A DNA stretch of 64,000 nucleotides. Origin: Ruminococcus flavefaciens ND2009. Lineage in GTDB: Bacteria; Bacillota; Clostridia; Oscillospirales; Ruminococcaceae. Location of the stretch: positions 186,001 to 250,000 of the forward strand of contig NZ_KK211347.1 of the NCBI RefSeq assembly GCF_000621785.1. The letters run 5' to 3'. The notes beneath the pieces were generated by a model, which saw only the letters and a list, made by a program, of their open reading frames with translations, did no database searches and was not told the origin of the DNA. Within the stretch, counting starts at the first letter, position 1; each line of letters starts with the position of its first letter. Shown in pieces: positions 9,265-17,435 of the stretch. Position numbers and translations under genes: made by a program.

Positions 9265-9559
9265 TCCAAATTCGCCATTAGAAAACGAGTTGCATTCGAT
9301 AATATTCTTATCAATTTGAAATTGTTTACCACATCTTTAACAAATTATCATAGGATTATCAGATAAAACCACGTCAATATCCCCCTTTTAAAATAGTATA
9401 TCATATTGGATTATTTTTTTCAATATTGAATCGCTATATTTTTGCTGATTTTGAGCATTATTTGATCTTAGATTCAGAGCATATTGAAGTAGAAATATAT
9501 AAATTTTCGTTTAGGTAATTTAGAATAAAACGATTAATTAGCAGCCCATGTGGGCTGCC

Positions 9560-10000
9560 TTTCGTTTTGTATATCGGCTCAGCAATGATAAAATAAAGAA
9601 CAGCGGTCTTATCAATATTGGCAGAATAGATGAGATAACCGACACGGGGCGCGTATTCCGTACAACTGTGGCTATGGACGATTATTTCAGCAGCCGTAAG
9701 TGAAAAGAGCCTGCTGTCATAAGAGTGACCAACGAGAGAAACGGCGTAGAGCGTTTTATGCTGGAATTTGCTCCCTATGAGAAGCATACTGTACGGGATC
9801 TTGAAACAGGTCAGTATACCGTTGAGCTTTGGTACGATGAACAGGACGAGACAGAAGTGCTTATAATGCTGCTCAGCTTCGTTCCTGTTATAGAGATACT
9901 CGGTCCCGAGAAGCTGCGTGAGCAGGCGAAAGAACGATTAACGAGACAGTATGAGCTGCTTTATGGGCAGAAAGAAAGCTATAAGGAGACTAGTAGATGA
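9560..10000 (+). pseudogene. WYL-domain transcriptional regulator remnant
   Basis: The last 91 codons (from GTG 9725) match the C-terminal extension of WYL/YafY-type regulators: NGVERFMLEFAPYEKHTVRD, WYDEQDETEVLI and a final GPEKLREQAKERL. The same frame continues upstream through RIDEITDTGRVFR, typical of the WYL core, but contains a TGA at 9701-9703. The DNA-binding N-terminus is absent, so only the ligand-binding tail survives. WYL proteins often regulate defence loci, consistent with the neighbouring nuclease relics. A short palindrome (GCAGCCCATGTGGGCTGC, 9541-9558) precedes it. Confidence 0.65.
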
Positions 10001-10058
10001 TACATATTCACTTACTGTCCGTGAAGATATCTTTCTTGACGGTATACTTAATCTGTTC

Positions 10059-10210
10059 TGAATAAAACAAAAAGTTCCATGTGCCATTCACAAATGGAAC
10101 TAAATCTACAAAGCGAAAAAACAGTTGCATTTATTTAATGATATGATTGTTTTGACAAAGTCCGAAAAACAGCTGTTTTTCGGGTGCCATCTTTTTAGAG
10201 ATGAACTTAC
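10059..10210. repeat. Hairpin-bearing intergenic repeat, copy C
   Basis: Third copy. The hairpin arms read AGTTCCATGTG and CAAATGGAACT: relative to copies A and B the C-G pair at position 3 of the stem has become T-A on both sides, a compensatory change that supports selection for the folded structure. The 3' part is nearly identical to copy B. It is preceded (9990-10058) by about 20 codons of an unrecognised gene end in another frame. Confidence 0.75.
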
Positions 10211-10216
10211 ATAAAC

Positions 10217-10244
10217 CCCGAAACGTAGCCGTTTCGGGATTTTT
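10217..10244 (+). terminator. Rho-independent terminator after repeat C
   Basis: Perfect 9-bp arms (CCCGAAACG at 10217-10225, CGTTTCGGG at 10230-10238) with a 4-nt loop, followed by ATTTTTATT. The AT-rich stretch 10245-10472 shows no gene. Confidence 0.8.
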
Positions 10245-10472
10245 ATTGATTAAATGTGGTTTGCCCCCAACCCGATTGTAAATGGTATCCCAAACTGAAA
10301 ATTGCTTTATATAAATGATTTATAAATTGTCTATATATACAAGTCTAAATATGTTGTAATATAAATAATATGGTGGGTTTACTATAATTCTCTTGACTTT
10401 TTTATTAAAATAGTGTATTATTGTATATGAATTTTTTTGCGTCACTTAAAACAGATTCTAATTATTGGTTTT

Positions 10473-10749
10473 ATATATAGTCTCTCCTCAAGCCCTATCA
10501 GGATAACACCGACCGAATAGAAGTGGAGCGAAAGTTTAGTCTCGCAAAGCGCAAATTCGGTCTTGGTCTGCTGCTCACGAAAAGAGAAGATACAACAAAA
10601 GCATCGATAGTTCTCAGCATAATTGCAATGAACATTGACCGCCTTGCGGCGATGCTTTTGTGCTTTATCAAATTTATCCTGTCATTTTTTGTTTTTGATA
10701 TTGAAAATAAGTGCCTTTTCGAAATGGTTGGTTGTTGAGTAGACACTAT
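10473..10749 (+). mobile_element. IS1182-like insertion sequence 3'-end remnant, copy 1
   Basis: A 277-bp segment repeated almost perfectly (three mismatches counted) at 19615-19891. It encodes, from a stop at 10478-10480, the C-terminal tail of a transposase: DNTDRIEVERKFSLAKRKFG and MNIDRLAAML resemble the end of DDE transposases of the IS1182/IS5 type (family recall, not searched). Only the right end remains, with no 5' half, so it cannot transpose. Both copies share the 5' edge ATATATAG and the 3' edge AGACACTAT, so the repeat is sharply bounded. Confidence 0.75.
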
Positions 10750-10895
10750 TTAACTTTTAAACAGAAGTTGAAAACATACAGTTTTATATTTAAGTTTACT
10801 CCATGCAATAATAAGGAACAAATTAGTCTATATTCTGAATAATACAAATCAATCATAGTTTTACAAATTGATCTGCTACCATATCAATGCATGAA

Positions 10896-10950
10896 AAACA
10901 GCGCTTAAGAATATCCTTTTCGGAAGATATTCTTATGGTAAATGCTGTTT
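10896..10950 (+). promoter_or_regulatory. Structured leader upstream of the radical-SAM gene
   Basis: Nested inverted repeats: AAACAGC (10896-10902) with GCTGTTT (10944-10950), and AAGAATATC (10907-10915) with GATATTCTT (10926-10934). It lies about 80 bp before the maturase start and lacks a T-run, so it may be an operator or a folded 5' leader rather than a terminator. Nothing else is visible in 10750-11028. Confidence 0.5.
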
Positions 10951-11028
10951 ATGCGTGCTTATAAGTATTACTAAGAAATATGGATTTAATTGCATTATGA
11001 ATTTTAACAAGTTAGGTGATGAAGTGTT

Positions 11029-12414
11029 ATGTACAGATTAAGCAGCTATAATATCTATCTGGCAATGAAAAAAGGTAAATTTTTACTTGTTCAGGGAATG
11101 TATGGATCGTTTGATGTTGTTGATAAAGCGATCTATGATTCGATTATTTTTTGCCGTGATGAAAATAATGGTGCAATTATCGAAGAAAGATTTGATGAAA
11201 ATGTGTTAGTCTCCTTGAAAAAGAGAGGCTATATTACATGCCTGGATCAGGAAGAGGAACATACAAAGTTCAAAAAGATCTCTGATATTATTTCTACAAA
11301 AAAGAATAATGATCTCTCCCTGACAATTATACCTACTTATAATTGTAATTTCCGCTGTGAATACTGTTTTGAGAAGAAAATACAGGATATGGGGGCCAAG
11401 GTACTCGGAAGTACCATGACACCCGAAATTGTTGACGCGGTATTCCGCTATGTCGACAAAATTAAAGCTGAGGGCAGAAATCTTCATGATATCTGTTTTT
11501 TTGGCGGAGAGCCTTTCTTGAAGAACAACTACAAAATCGTAGAATACGTCTGTGAAAAAGCTGCAGAACGTGATATTCGTTTATCGTGCATTACCAACGG
11601 ATATGATCTGGAGCACTATATCGAGCTGATAAAAAACAATAATTTCTCTTCTGTCCAGATCACACTTGACGGTGTTGGTGAGGCACATGACCAGAGAAGA
11701 TTCCTTGCAGGAGGAAAAGGCTCATTTGATAAGATAACAGAGAACGTTGAACTGGCATTAAAGAACGGGATAAATATCTTTTTAAGAACTAATGTCAATA
11801 AGAAAAATGTATCCGAAATAAAAAAGCTGATAGCGTATTACTGCGAAAAGGGCTGGATCAATTACAGTAATTTCAATTATTATTTCAAGGCTACGCACAA
11901 GTGTTATGAGCTCCTTGAAAATCAGTATTCGGATCTGGAACTGATGGGCGAGATTATTTCTGCCTGTGCAGAGAATAATATTGAATTTGACCGAAAGCAC
12001 CTGAACAGCCAGTATTTCCTTATATCGGATTCCATCAGAAATATGATCAAAGAGCATACATTTGCGGCTATCAACAACGTATACTGCCGGGCGGGATTCA
12101 ATATGTTTGTTGTTGATCCATTTAAGAATATTTATGCTTGCTGGGATTCTGCAGGAGAAGAACATAAGATCATAGGAACTATTGATACAGAAAATGCTGA
12201 ATTTGTTTTTAACGACAATTATAAAAGGTGGTCCGAGAGAAACGTAGGCAATATTGAAAAATGCAGCAGATGTACATATGCATTTTTCTGCGGCGGCGGA
12301 TGTGCCGCACATGCAAATATCGTCAACGGAAGCATTTTCACCGGATTATGCGACGAATTTCAGGAGATCTTCAACAAGGTTGCAGTTGATGTTTGCAGCG
12401 AGTTTGTTGACTGA
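11029..12414 (+). CDS. Radical SAM/SPASM peptide maturase
   Basis: A 461-residue cytoplasmic enzyme. Residues 1-95 look like a peptide-recognition (PqqD/RRE-like) domain. The radical SAM cluster is CNFRCEYC (C106, C110, C113, the CX3CX2C motif), followed by FFGGEPF and an ITNGYD segment typical of the barrel. The C-terminus is a SPASM domain with CRAGFN, CW, then CSRCTYAFFCGGGC and a final Cys near residue 446, giving two auxiliary iron-sulfur clusters. Such enzymes install thioether, C-C or related crosslinks in ribosomal peptides. The two short Cys-containing peptides immediately downstream are the obvious substrates. The exact bond type cannot be read from sequence. Confidence 0.92.
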   Translation: MYRLSSYNIYLAMKKGKFLLVQGMYGSFDVVDKAIYDSIIFCRDENNGAIIEERFDENVLVSLKKRGYITCLDQEEEHTKFKKISDIISTKKNNDLSLTIIPTYNCNFRCEYCFEKKIQDMGAKVLGSTMTPEIVDAVFRYVDKIKAEGRNLHDICFFGGEPFLKNNYKIVEYVCEKAAERDIRLSCITNGYDLEHYIELIKNNNFSSVQITLDGVGEAHDQRRFLAGGKGSFDKITENVELALKNGINIFLRTNVNKKNVSEIKKLIAYYCEKGWINYSNFNYYFKATHKCYELLENQYSDLELMGEIISACAENNIEFDRKHLNSQYFLISDSIRNMIKEHTFAAINNVYCRAGFNMFVVDPFKNIYACWDSAGEEHKIIGTIDTENAEFVFNDNYKRWSERNVGNIEKCSRCTYAFFCGGGCAAHANIVNGSIFTGLCDEFQEIFNKVAVDVCSEFVD

Positions 12415-12475
12415 AAAGAAGAGCGTATAGTTTAAATAAAGCTTGTTATATCCATTTTTATTAACCGGTTTTAGG

Positions 12476-12517
12476 CTTTTTTCATCAATTGCATTTCTGC
12501 GGTATTGATGAAAAAAG
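12476..12517 (+). promoter_or_regulatory. Intercistronic hairpin before precursor peptide 1
   Basis: Perfect 14-bp inverted repeat (CTTTTTTCATCAAT at 12476-12489, ATTGATGAAAAAAG at 12504-12517) with a 14-nt loop. The right arm abuts the GGGGGTG ribosome binding site of the first precursor. Without a T-run after it, it is better explained as an mRNA-processing/stabilising or translation-tuning element that lets the peptide be made in excess of the maturase. Confidence 0.65.
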
Positions 12518-12528
12518 GGGGTGAAAAA

Positions 12529-12660
12529 ATGCAGGAGCTTAATAAGAATTACGATGCAGAGAACATGGATCTTCTTATCGAAGAACTCGAAGCACGTGAA
12601 GAGTTAAAGTGCGGATGCCAGAGTGGATGCGGAGTTAATGATAACACTAATCAGGCATAA
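12529..12660 (+). CDS. RiPP precursor peptide 1 (three-Cys core)
   Basis: A 43-residue peptide behind a GGGGGTG ribosome binding site, too short for most gene callers. Residues 1-26 form a leader shared with precursor 2: MQELN.N, an aromatic, D..N.DLLIEELE and REEL, an acidic amphipathic helix suited to binding an RRE domain. The remaining 17 residues (KCGCQSGCGVNDNTNQA) hold three Cys in a CxC...C pattern and are the likely modified core. An in-frame upstream ATG at 12508 lies inside the hairpin and has no ribosome binding site. Position directly after the radical-SAM gene and similarity to its neighbour argue strongly for a precursor. Confidence 0.85.
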   Translation: MQELNKNYDAENMDLLIEELEAREELKCGCQSGCGVNDNTNQA

Positions 12661-12677
12661 TGCTTTAGTGCATTATG
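12656..12677 (+). terminator. Short hairpin at the end of precursor 1
   Basis: Perfect 8-bp arms (CATAATGC, GCATTATG) with a TTTAGT loop, overlapping the stop codon. There is no T-tail, so it more probably protects the 3' end of the peptide mRNA than terminates. The following 218 bp up to precursor 2 hold no gene. Confidence 0.4.
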
Positions 12678-12895
12678 ATAAAGCTGTATGTAACCTATGC
12701 AATAATATATTAAACACTATTTGAATCGCAGCAGATAAGCGATCGATAACAGATCTGCTGTAGTTCTCATGTTTAGGTTTTTTATGAAAGAAGCTCTGTT
12801 TTTCGATAAGAACTTCACGAAACATAGATTACATAATAACGACAAATTATTACTGATTATTATACTTTTCAAATAAGCCAATCGAGGTGATAATG

Positions 12896-13009
12896 ATGCA
12901 GGAATTAAACCAGAATTTTGACGTTGATAACATAGATCTTCTGATTGAGGAGCTTGAAACACGCGAGGAATTAGACACTAATTGCAAGTGCAATAACTTT
13001 AGCTTCTGA
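12896..13009 (+). CDS. RiPP precursor peptide 2 (two-Cys core)
   Basis: A 37-residue peptide; of two adjacent ATGs I choose the second (12896) because it gives the same MQELN start as precursor 1 and the better spacing from GAGGTGA. The leader (MQELNQNFDVDNIDLLIEEL and ETREEL) matches that of precursor 1 with conservative changes, while the core is unrelated: DTNCKCNNFSF, with a CxC and an aromatic C-terminus. A constant leader with a hypervariable core is the usual mark of a RiPP precursor pair processed by one enzyme. It could give a second product or half of a two-component product. Confidence 0.82.
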   Translation: MQELNQNFDVDNIDLLIEELETREELDTNCKCNNFSF

Positions 13010-13213
13010 TTACCAAGTATAAGCGTATCAAACCCAAAATAATAAGTAGTTTGTTATAAAGCAGTTTTATTTATATCGTCTGAAGTGCAATTGATGAAGG
13101 AAGTCTAAACAATAACCAAAACAATTTTAGTACAAGGGTATACTGCAATAAATAGTATTAAAATATATTATATGGATAAGAGTTTTATTTGAACTTTGAT
13201 GACATGACACTGA

Positions 13214-13238
13214 TACCGGTCTGGCCGGTACAGTTTTT
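13214..13238 (+). terminator. Attenuator-like terminator before the M50 gene
   Basis: Arms TACCGG (13214-13219) and CCGGTA (13225-13230), then CAGTTTTT. The stem is short, so partial readthrough is likely. It would make the two precursor mRNAs more abundant than the downstream processing and transport genes. The remaining 13010-13213 shows no gene. Confidence 0.55.
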
Positions 13239-13258
13239 GTGAATCAGAAGGAATTATA

Positions 13259-14509
13259 ATGGATAACAGTGTATATAAGCTTAAAGAAAACGTTTTGATA
13301 AGTGAGTTCAGCGGAGTCAGCAATGACGAATACCTTATCGTTTACCACGATCGTCAGTGGAAGGTATCGAGCAATGTATATGAGGTGATTCAGGGGCTTG
13401 GTCTGGGTAAAAACAGAGAGACCATAGTTGATGAGCTGAACGTGAGTAATAATGGCTCAATTACAGAAGCCGGTGTAGAAAAAATAGAACTGTTCCTTAA
13501 AGATAACCGCTTGATCGAAGGAACAGAGGACATCCCGCAGATGTCAAAAAATTTAGGACAAAGAAATATCTGGGGCAGGATAACTCTGCTCAGTCCGAAT
13601 ATGATAAAAAAACTAAGATTTCTGTCACATGCATATAATCTGGTTTTCTTTATAATAATGGCTATACTTGGTGTAGCCTCAGTGGTTTTCTTGTTAGTTA
13701 ACAACCCTCCGGTCAACATGGGGAAACTGCTTTTTTCTCTGCGTTTGGATAGACTGATTCTATGTGTATGTTTAGCTTTTTGTATAGGAGTTTTTCATGA
13801 GCTGGGCCATTCCGCGGCTTTGATGCGCTATGGAGGTGAGCCGAAACGAATAGGTGCGGCAGTATATCTTTTTATGCCGGTATTCTTTTCGGATGTAACT
13901 GCGGCGTGGCAGTTAAAGCGCCAGCAGCGAATAATGGTTGATCTTGGCGGACTGTATTTTCAGGCAATGATAATCGCCGTATTGAATTTTATCAATATAT
14001 TTGTTAAGAGCCTGATAATAAAATATGCGCTCCTTATATCAGCAGCAACATTTTTTTCAAATCTGGTCCCTTTTTTTAAACTGGACGGATATTGGGTAGT
14101 GTGCGATTATCTGGGCGTGACAAATATGCGTAAAGCCGTTGCTGACCACATTAAGTATAGAATTAAGAAAACAGCAAAACAATCGGAGGTAAGCCGTCTC
14201 GGTGGAACTAAGAAGTTGATTTTTGGCTGTTTTATTCTGTTTTCATGCTGCTATGCAGTATATTACGGTCTCTTTTTTGCGTCAACGCTTAAGTATGCGT
14301 TTGTGTGCTTTTATGGTGATATAAGACATCTTGTAAACAATGGCGCAGATATTTTTAAATCGATAAGTATTTATTCTGTTTTGAAATATATAGTAAGCAG
14401 ATTTACTCTGATGCTTTTTGTGATCTTCCTGATAAAGAGGATTTATAAACTGATAAAAAATGTTGCAAATAAATGTTTAAAAAGAAGGACGATTAGCTGT
14501 GATACTTGA
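13259..14509 (+). CDS. PqqD-M50 membrane zinc metalloprotease
   Basis: A 416-residue membrane protein. Residues 1-90 resemble a PqqD-type peptide-binding domain, fused to a polytopic domain of about six hydrophobic segments. The catalytic site is HELGH (H180, E181, H184) at the end of a membrane helix, and the second site-2-protease motif is KLDGYW near residue 277, giving the third zinc ligand. Proteins of this build (YydH-like, 'peptide zinc metalloprotease') occur in RiPP loci, where they are thought to cleave the leader or help export. ATG 13259 follows AAGGA. It ends 11 bp inside the next gene, so the two are translationally coupled. Confidence 0.88.
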   Translation: MDNSVYKLKENVLISEFSGVSNDEYLIVYHDRQWKVSSNVYEVIQGLGLGKNRETIVDELNVSNNGSITEAGVEKIELFLKDNRLIEGTEDIPQMSKNLGQRNIWGRITLLSPNMIKKLRFLSHAYNLVFFIIMAILGVASVVFLLVNNPPVNMGKLLFSLRLDRLILCVCLAFCIGVFHELGHSAALMRYGGEPKRIGAAVYLFMPVFFSDVTAAWQLKRQQRIMVDLGGLYFQAMIIAVLNFINIFVKSLIIKYALLISAATFFSNLVPFFKLDGYWVVCDYLGVTNMRKAVADHIKYRIKKTAKQSEVSRLGGTKKLIFGCFILFSCCYAVYYGLFFASTLKYAFVCFYGDIRHLVNNGADIFKSISIYSVLKYIVSRFTLMLFVIFLIKRIYKLIKNVANKCLKRRTISCDT

Positions 14510-15608
14510 TTGGAAAGTAAAAGATTGTAAGTCGGTGCTGGTTGATTGCAGATATAATTCTATGAAGGCTTTGCTTGATTATTATAAGTATGACCTGAAT
14601 GTTTTTGAAATATTCTTATTAGGCCGTGCTTTTACTTTCAAGTATGCAAAGATAAATCTGAAAAATGAAGGTATATATGGTCTTCCTTTAGTGACAGTTT
14701 CCGATGACGATATAGAATACTCAATATTTGATTCGCTTAAAATTCCATATCACACGGATAAAATGGATGAAAGCCCTGAAAGCTGGAGACGCATAAAGGA
14801 GATCATTGATGATGACAGGCCTATTATTTTCAAGCTTGATGAAAGAATTCTGAGAAATAATGAGGCAGCCTTGAATGAACACATAAAAATAAGGTTTTTG
14901 TCTATTCCTGTGATGTACGGATATGATGAGGATAATGTGCATCTTTTCTGGTCATGGGCGACAAATTCCGAAAATCTGCTTATTGATTTTCCGTTGGATC
15001 GTTTCAACAAATACCGCAATACGATATGTTTGCCCAATTCTCCGGAATACAGATGCTGTTACGTTGATGAAGGCTTTGACGGTGCTTGTGATGAGAATAC
15101 TGACGATATAATCAATGAATCCATCAAAAAAATAGTTACCAATATGCTGAGCGGCGAATGTAAAAGCAGCGTGATCGGAACAATGGATTCGTCTGAAGTG
15201 ATGTCAGGAATCCGCGCAATGAAGTGCTTCGCAGATGATCTGAAGGTTTATTATGAGAAACTGAAAAATAATGAAGAATACAGGAAATTTCTTGTGTTAT
15301 CGGTTTTGCTGCTGCGAAATACTCTGCTCAATGGAAGCAAGACTGCCTATCGTATTGAATTTGCAAATGCACTGAACAGCTTTGGCAGAAAGACTGATAA
15401 CGAAGCTCTGCTCTCAGCGGGGAATGAGATGGCAGCTTCCGCAAAAAGATGGCAGGAAATGCTGGCTTTCATGGGAAAGCTTGCGAGAAATAAAACGGAT
15501 TTTGAGAACGGATTCGCCTCCTTAATAGAAATATACCAGGATATATATATAAAAGAAAAAGAAATATACGAAGCATTAGGAGAAGCGTATGGCATTAAAT
15601 GTGTATAA
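14499..15608 (+). CDS. BtrH-like acyltransferase (BtrH_N + DUF4872)
   Basis: A 369-residue protein started by GTG 14499 inside the end of the M50 gene. Residues 10-200 fit the BtrH N-terminal, C39-protease-like fold: Cys17 followed by NSMKALLDYY and a FEIFLLGRAF segment, then a DDDRPIIFKLD strand and MYGYDEDN. Residues ~200-369 are helical like DUF4872 (RIEFANAL, AAS..RWQEM). BtrH in butirosin biosynthesis moves an acyl group from an acyl carrier protein to an amine (established). I cannot find the His usually seen before the GYD strand, so the catalytic details are uncertain. The next two genes are a ligase and an ACP, the same trio as in butirosin. Confidence 0.75.
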   Translation: MILDWKVKDCKSVLVDCRYNSMKALLDYYKYDLNVFEIFLLGRAFTFKYAKINLKNEGIYGLPLVTVSDDDIEYSIFDSLKIPYHTDKMDESPESWRRIKEIIDDDRPIIFKLDERILRNNEAALNEHIKIRFLSIPVMYGYDEDNVHLFWSWATNSENLLIDFPLDRFNKYRNTICLPNSPEYRCCYVDEGFDGACDENTDDIINESIKKIVTNMLSGECKSSVIGTMDSSEVMSGIRAMKCFADDLKVYYEKLKNNEEYRKFLVLSVLLLRNTLLNGSKTAYRIEFANALNSFGRKTDNEALLSAGNEMAASAKRWQEMLAFMGKLARNKTDFENGFASLIEIYQDIYIKEKEIYEALGEAYGIKCV

Positions 15609-17130
15609 AAACTGCAACTATATTAATCTTGTAAGCTTTCTGAAAAAGGCTGTTGAGCTGTATGGCGATTCTCCGGTCGCTTTGATCAAAGAGGACGATG
15701 GAGTAAGACAGATCTCTTATAACGAGTTTTATGGCGAAGTTGTAAGAGGAGCTGCAGAGATCGTTTCAACTATAGGAAAAGGCAATAATATAGCGCTGTG
15801 CGGCAAATTTGACTATTCCTTCATGCTGTCCTTCTTTCAAATCATTTTTTCAGAGAATATAGTTGTTTCATTAGATATACAGCAATCGGATGATATTATA
15901 AGGAAAAGCATAGTAAATGCGGATATTCATTACTATCTGTCCGATTTGAACGATGACAATGCTCTGGCCGATTCAGCAGAAAAAATATGCTTAAACGGAT
16001 CGGCGCACGAGCATTCAGCAGAGAATGACATGGAAAAAGAAATTACCCCCGACAGTACTGCGATCATCATTTTTACATCAGGAACAGAAGGCGATCCTAA
16101 GGCGGTTGCTCTTTCACATGAGAATATCCTCTCAAATATTTTTTACAGTATGAAAATAGTAGGACTGGATAATTTTTCAACTGAAGATCATATCGTTTCG
16201 GTGCTTCCTGCGTTTCATATGTTTCAGCTTGTAACAGGATTCCTGACACCTCTTGCTTTCGGAGTAGCTAATTGCTTTGCTTCCAAGGAAGCAGAGCTGC
16301 TTAAATGCTTCAGGCTCTTTCAGCCGAAAGTACTGATCGCTGTGCCTGAGGTCTTAAAGAGCTTCAGGAAGCTCATCGCCGGAGGTTTAAAGGGAAATCC
16401 TGTCTTATTATTGGGCGCTAAACTGAAGAGCATTGTTTGCGGCGGAGCATTTTGTCCCGTTGATGTGCTTAAGTGGTATGATTCAATTGGCATAAATGTT
16501 CATTACGGCTATGGCATCACTGAGTGTTCGCCTGTAATATCCTGCTCACTTCCGACTCAGGAAATAGACGGAAGTGTCGGTATCCCTGACAGTGAGTATT
16601 GTACTGTGTCGATCTCGGAGGATAACGAGATACTTGTTAAGGGACAGGGCGTATTCAAAGGCTACTGGAACAAAACTGAGCTTGCAAATTATAATTCTCC
16701 TGATGGCTGGTATCATACAGGAGATATAGGTTATCTGGATGAGAACGGAAAGCTGTTCATATCAGGCAGAAAAAAGAACGTTCTTGTGCTTGAAAGCGGA
16801 AATAACGTCGTTCCTGAGGAGCTGGAAAAAGAAGCGGAAAAATCGGAATATGTCATTGAAGCCCTGGTTTATATCCATGCATCACACCAATCGGAAATGC
16901 TCGGATGTGATGTGGTGATGAATGAACGGTTTTATGAGGAGCTGTCCGGAAAGCAGCAGGAAGAAGCCGTTGAAAATATAAAGAGGAAGATCAATAATGA
17001 ACAGCCGAAATATAAGAATATTGCAGTGATAAGGTGCGTGAAGGAGCCCTTTATCCGCAATAAGGTGGGTAAAATACTGCGATATAATTATGTAACTGAA
17101 AGAGGAAGGCTTATTGAAGAAAATGAATGA
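15589..17130 (+). CDS. AMP-forming acyl-activating ligase
   Basis: A 513-residue ANL-superfamily enzyme, ATG 15589 behind TAGGAGA, overlapping the preceding gene by 20 bp. Motifs in order: IIFTSGTEGDPKAVALSHEN (A3, near residue 158), YGYGITECSP (A5), WYHTGDIG (A7), SGRKKN (A8) and a C-terminal NKVGKILR with the catalytic Lys. It would adenylate a carboxylic acid and load it on a thiol. Because a free ACP overlaps its 3' end, acyl-ACP synthetase activity is more likely than acyl-CoA formation. The substrate could be a starter acid or the finished product of the downstream lipid synthase; sequence does not decide. Confidence 0.88.
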   Translation: MALNVYKNCNYINLVSFLKKAVELYGDSPVALIKEDDGVRQISYNEFYGEVVRGAAEIVSTIGKGNNIALCGKFDYSFMLSFFQIIFSENIVVSLDIQQSDDIIRKSIVNADIHYYLSDLNDDNALADSAEKICLNGSAHEHSAENDMEKEITPDSTAIIIFTSGTEGDPKAVALSHENILSNIFYSMKIVGLDNFSTEDHIVSVLPAFHMFQLVTGFLTPLAFGVANCFASKEAELLKCFRLFQPKVLIAVPEVLKSFRKLIAGGLKGNPVLLLGAKLKSIVCGGAFCPVDVLKWYDSIGINVHYGYGITECSPVISCSLPTQEIDGSVGIPDSEYCTVSISEDNEILVKGQGVFKGYWNKTELANYNSPDGWYHTGDIGYLDENGKLFISGRKKNVLVLESGNNVVPEELEKEAEKSEYVIEALVYIHASHQSEMLGCDVVMNERFYEELSGKQQEEAVENIKRKINNEQPKYKNIAVIRCVKEPFIRNKVGKILRYNYVTERGRLIEENE

Positions 17131-17377
17131 GAAAACAAGAAATGTTCAGCAAATTGTAATACGGCATATATCAGAATATACGGATGTTGAAGAAAAAGAC
17201 ATCGATGTTTCAATGACACTTGGAAATGATCTGGGAATAACATCATTTGATCTTGTTTCTCTTGCGTATGAGTTTGAAGAAGAGTTTAAAGCAGAAAGCG
17301 AGATCGACATTCCGAAAGATGCTGAAACTGTCGGAGATCTTGTTGAATTTGTAAAAAACATGCTTGAAAGATATTAA
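17123..17377 (+). CDS. Free-standing acyl carrier protein
   Basis: An 84-residue acidic four-helix carrier protein. The phosphopantetheine site is DLGITSFDLV with Ser41 (numbered from ATG 17123); Thr replaces the usual Asp before Ser. A TTG at 17114 gives three more residues and sits closer to GAGGAAGG, so the start is uncertain. It overlaps the ligase gene, so the pair is co-translated. It is the second carrier protein of the locus; the other is embedded in the synthase at 29795-33430. No phosphopantetheinyl transferase is visible in the window, so a housekeeping enzyme must activate it. Confidence 0.88.
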   Translation: MNEKTRNVQQIVIRHISEYTDVEEKDIDVSMTLGNDLGITSFDLVSLAYEFEEEFKAESEIDIPKDAETVGDLVEFVKNMLERY

Positions 17378-17435
17378 TAACTTACAGTTTTGTTTGCAAT
17401 AAACCTATAATTCAATATATGATTAGGAGTAGAAT

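Noticed and set aside
364..10210. CRISPR array or integron attC array
   Set aside because: Only three copies, spaced 4-6 kb, no regular spacers, no cas or integron integrase gene, and no attC-type core recognised.
10498..10746. Minus-strand frame over IS remnant copy 1, repeated over copy 2
   Set aside because: It is the shadow of the transposase tail; the plus-strand frame has the family pattern.
14499..15608. C39 leader peptidase
   Set aside because: The N-terminus is C39-like, but the DUF4872 tail and the missing His favour a BtrH-type transferase; there is no fused ABC exporter.
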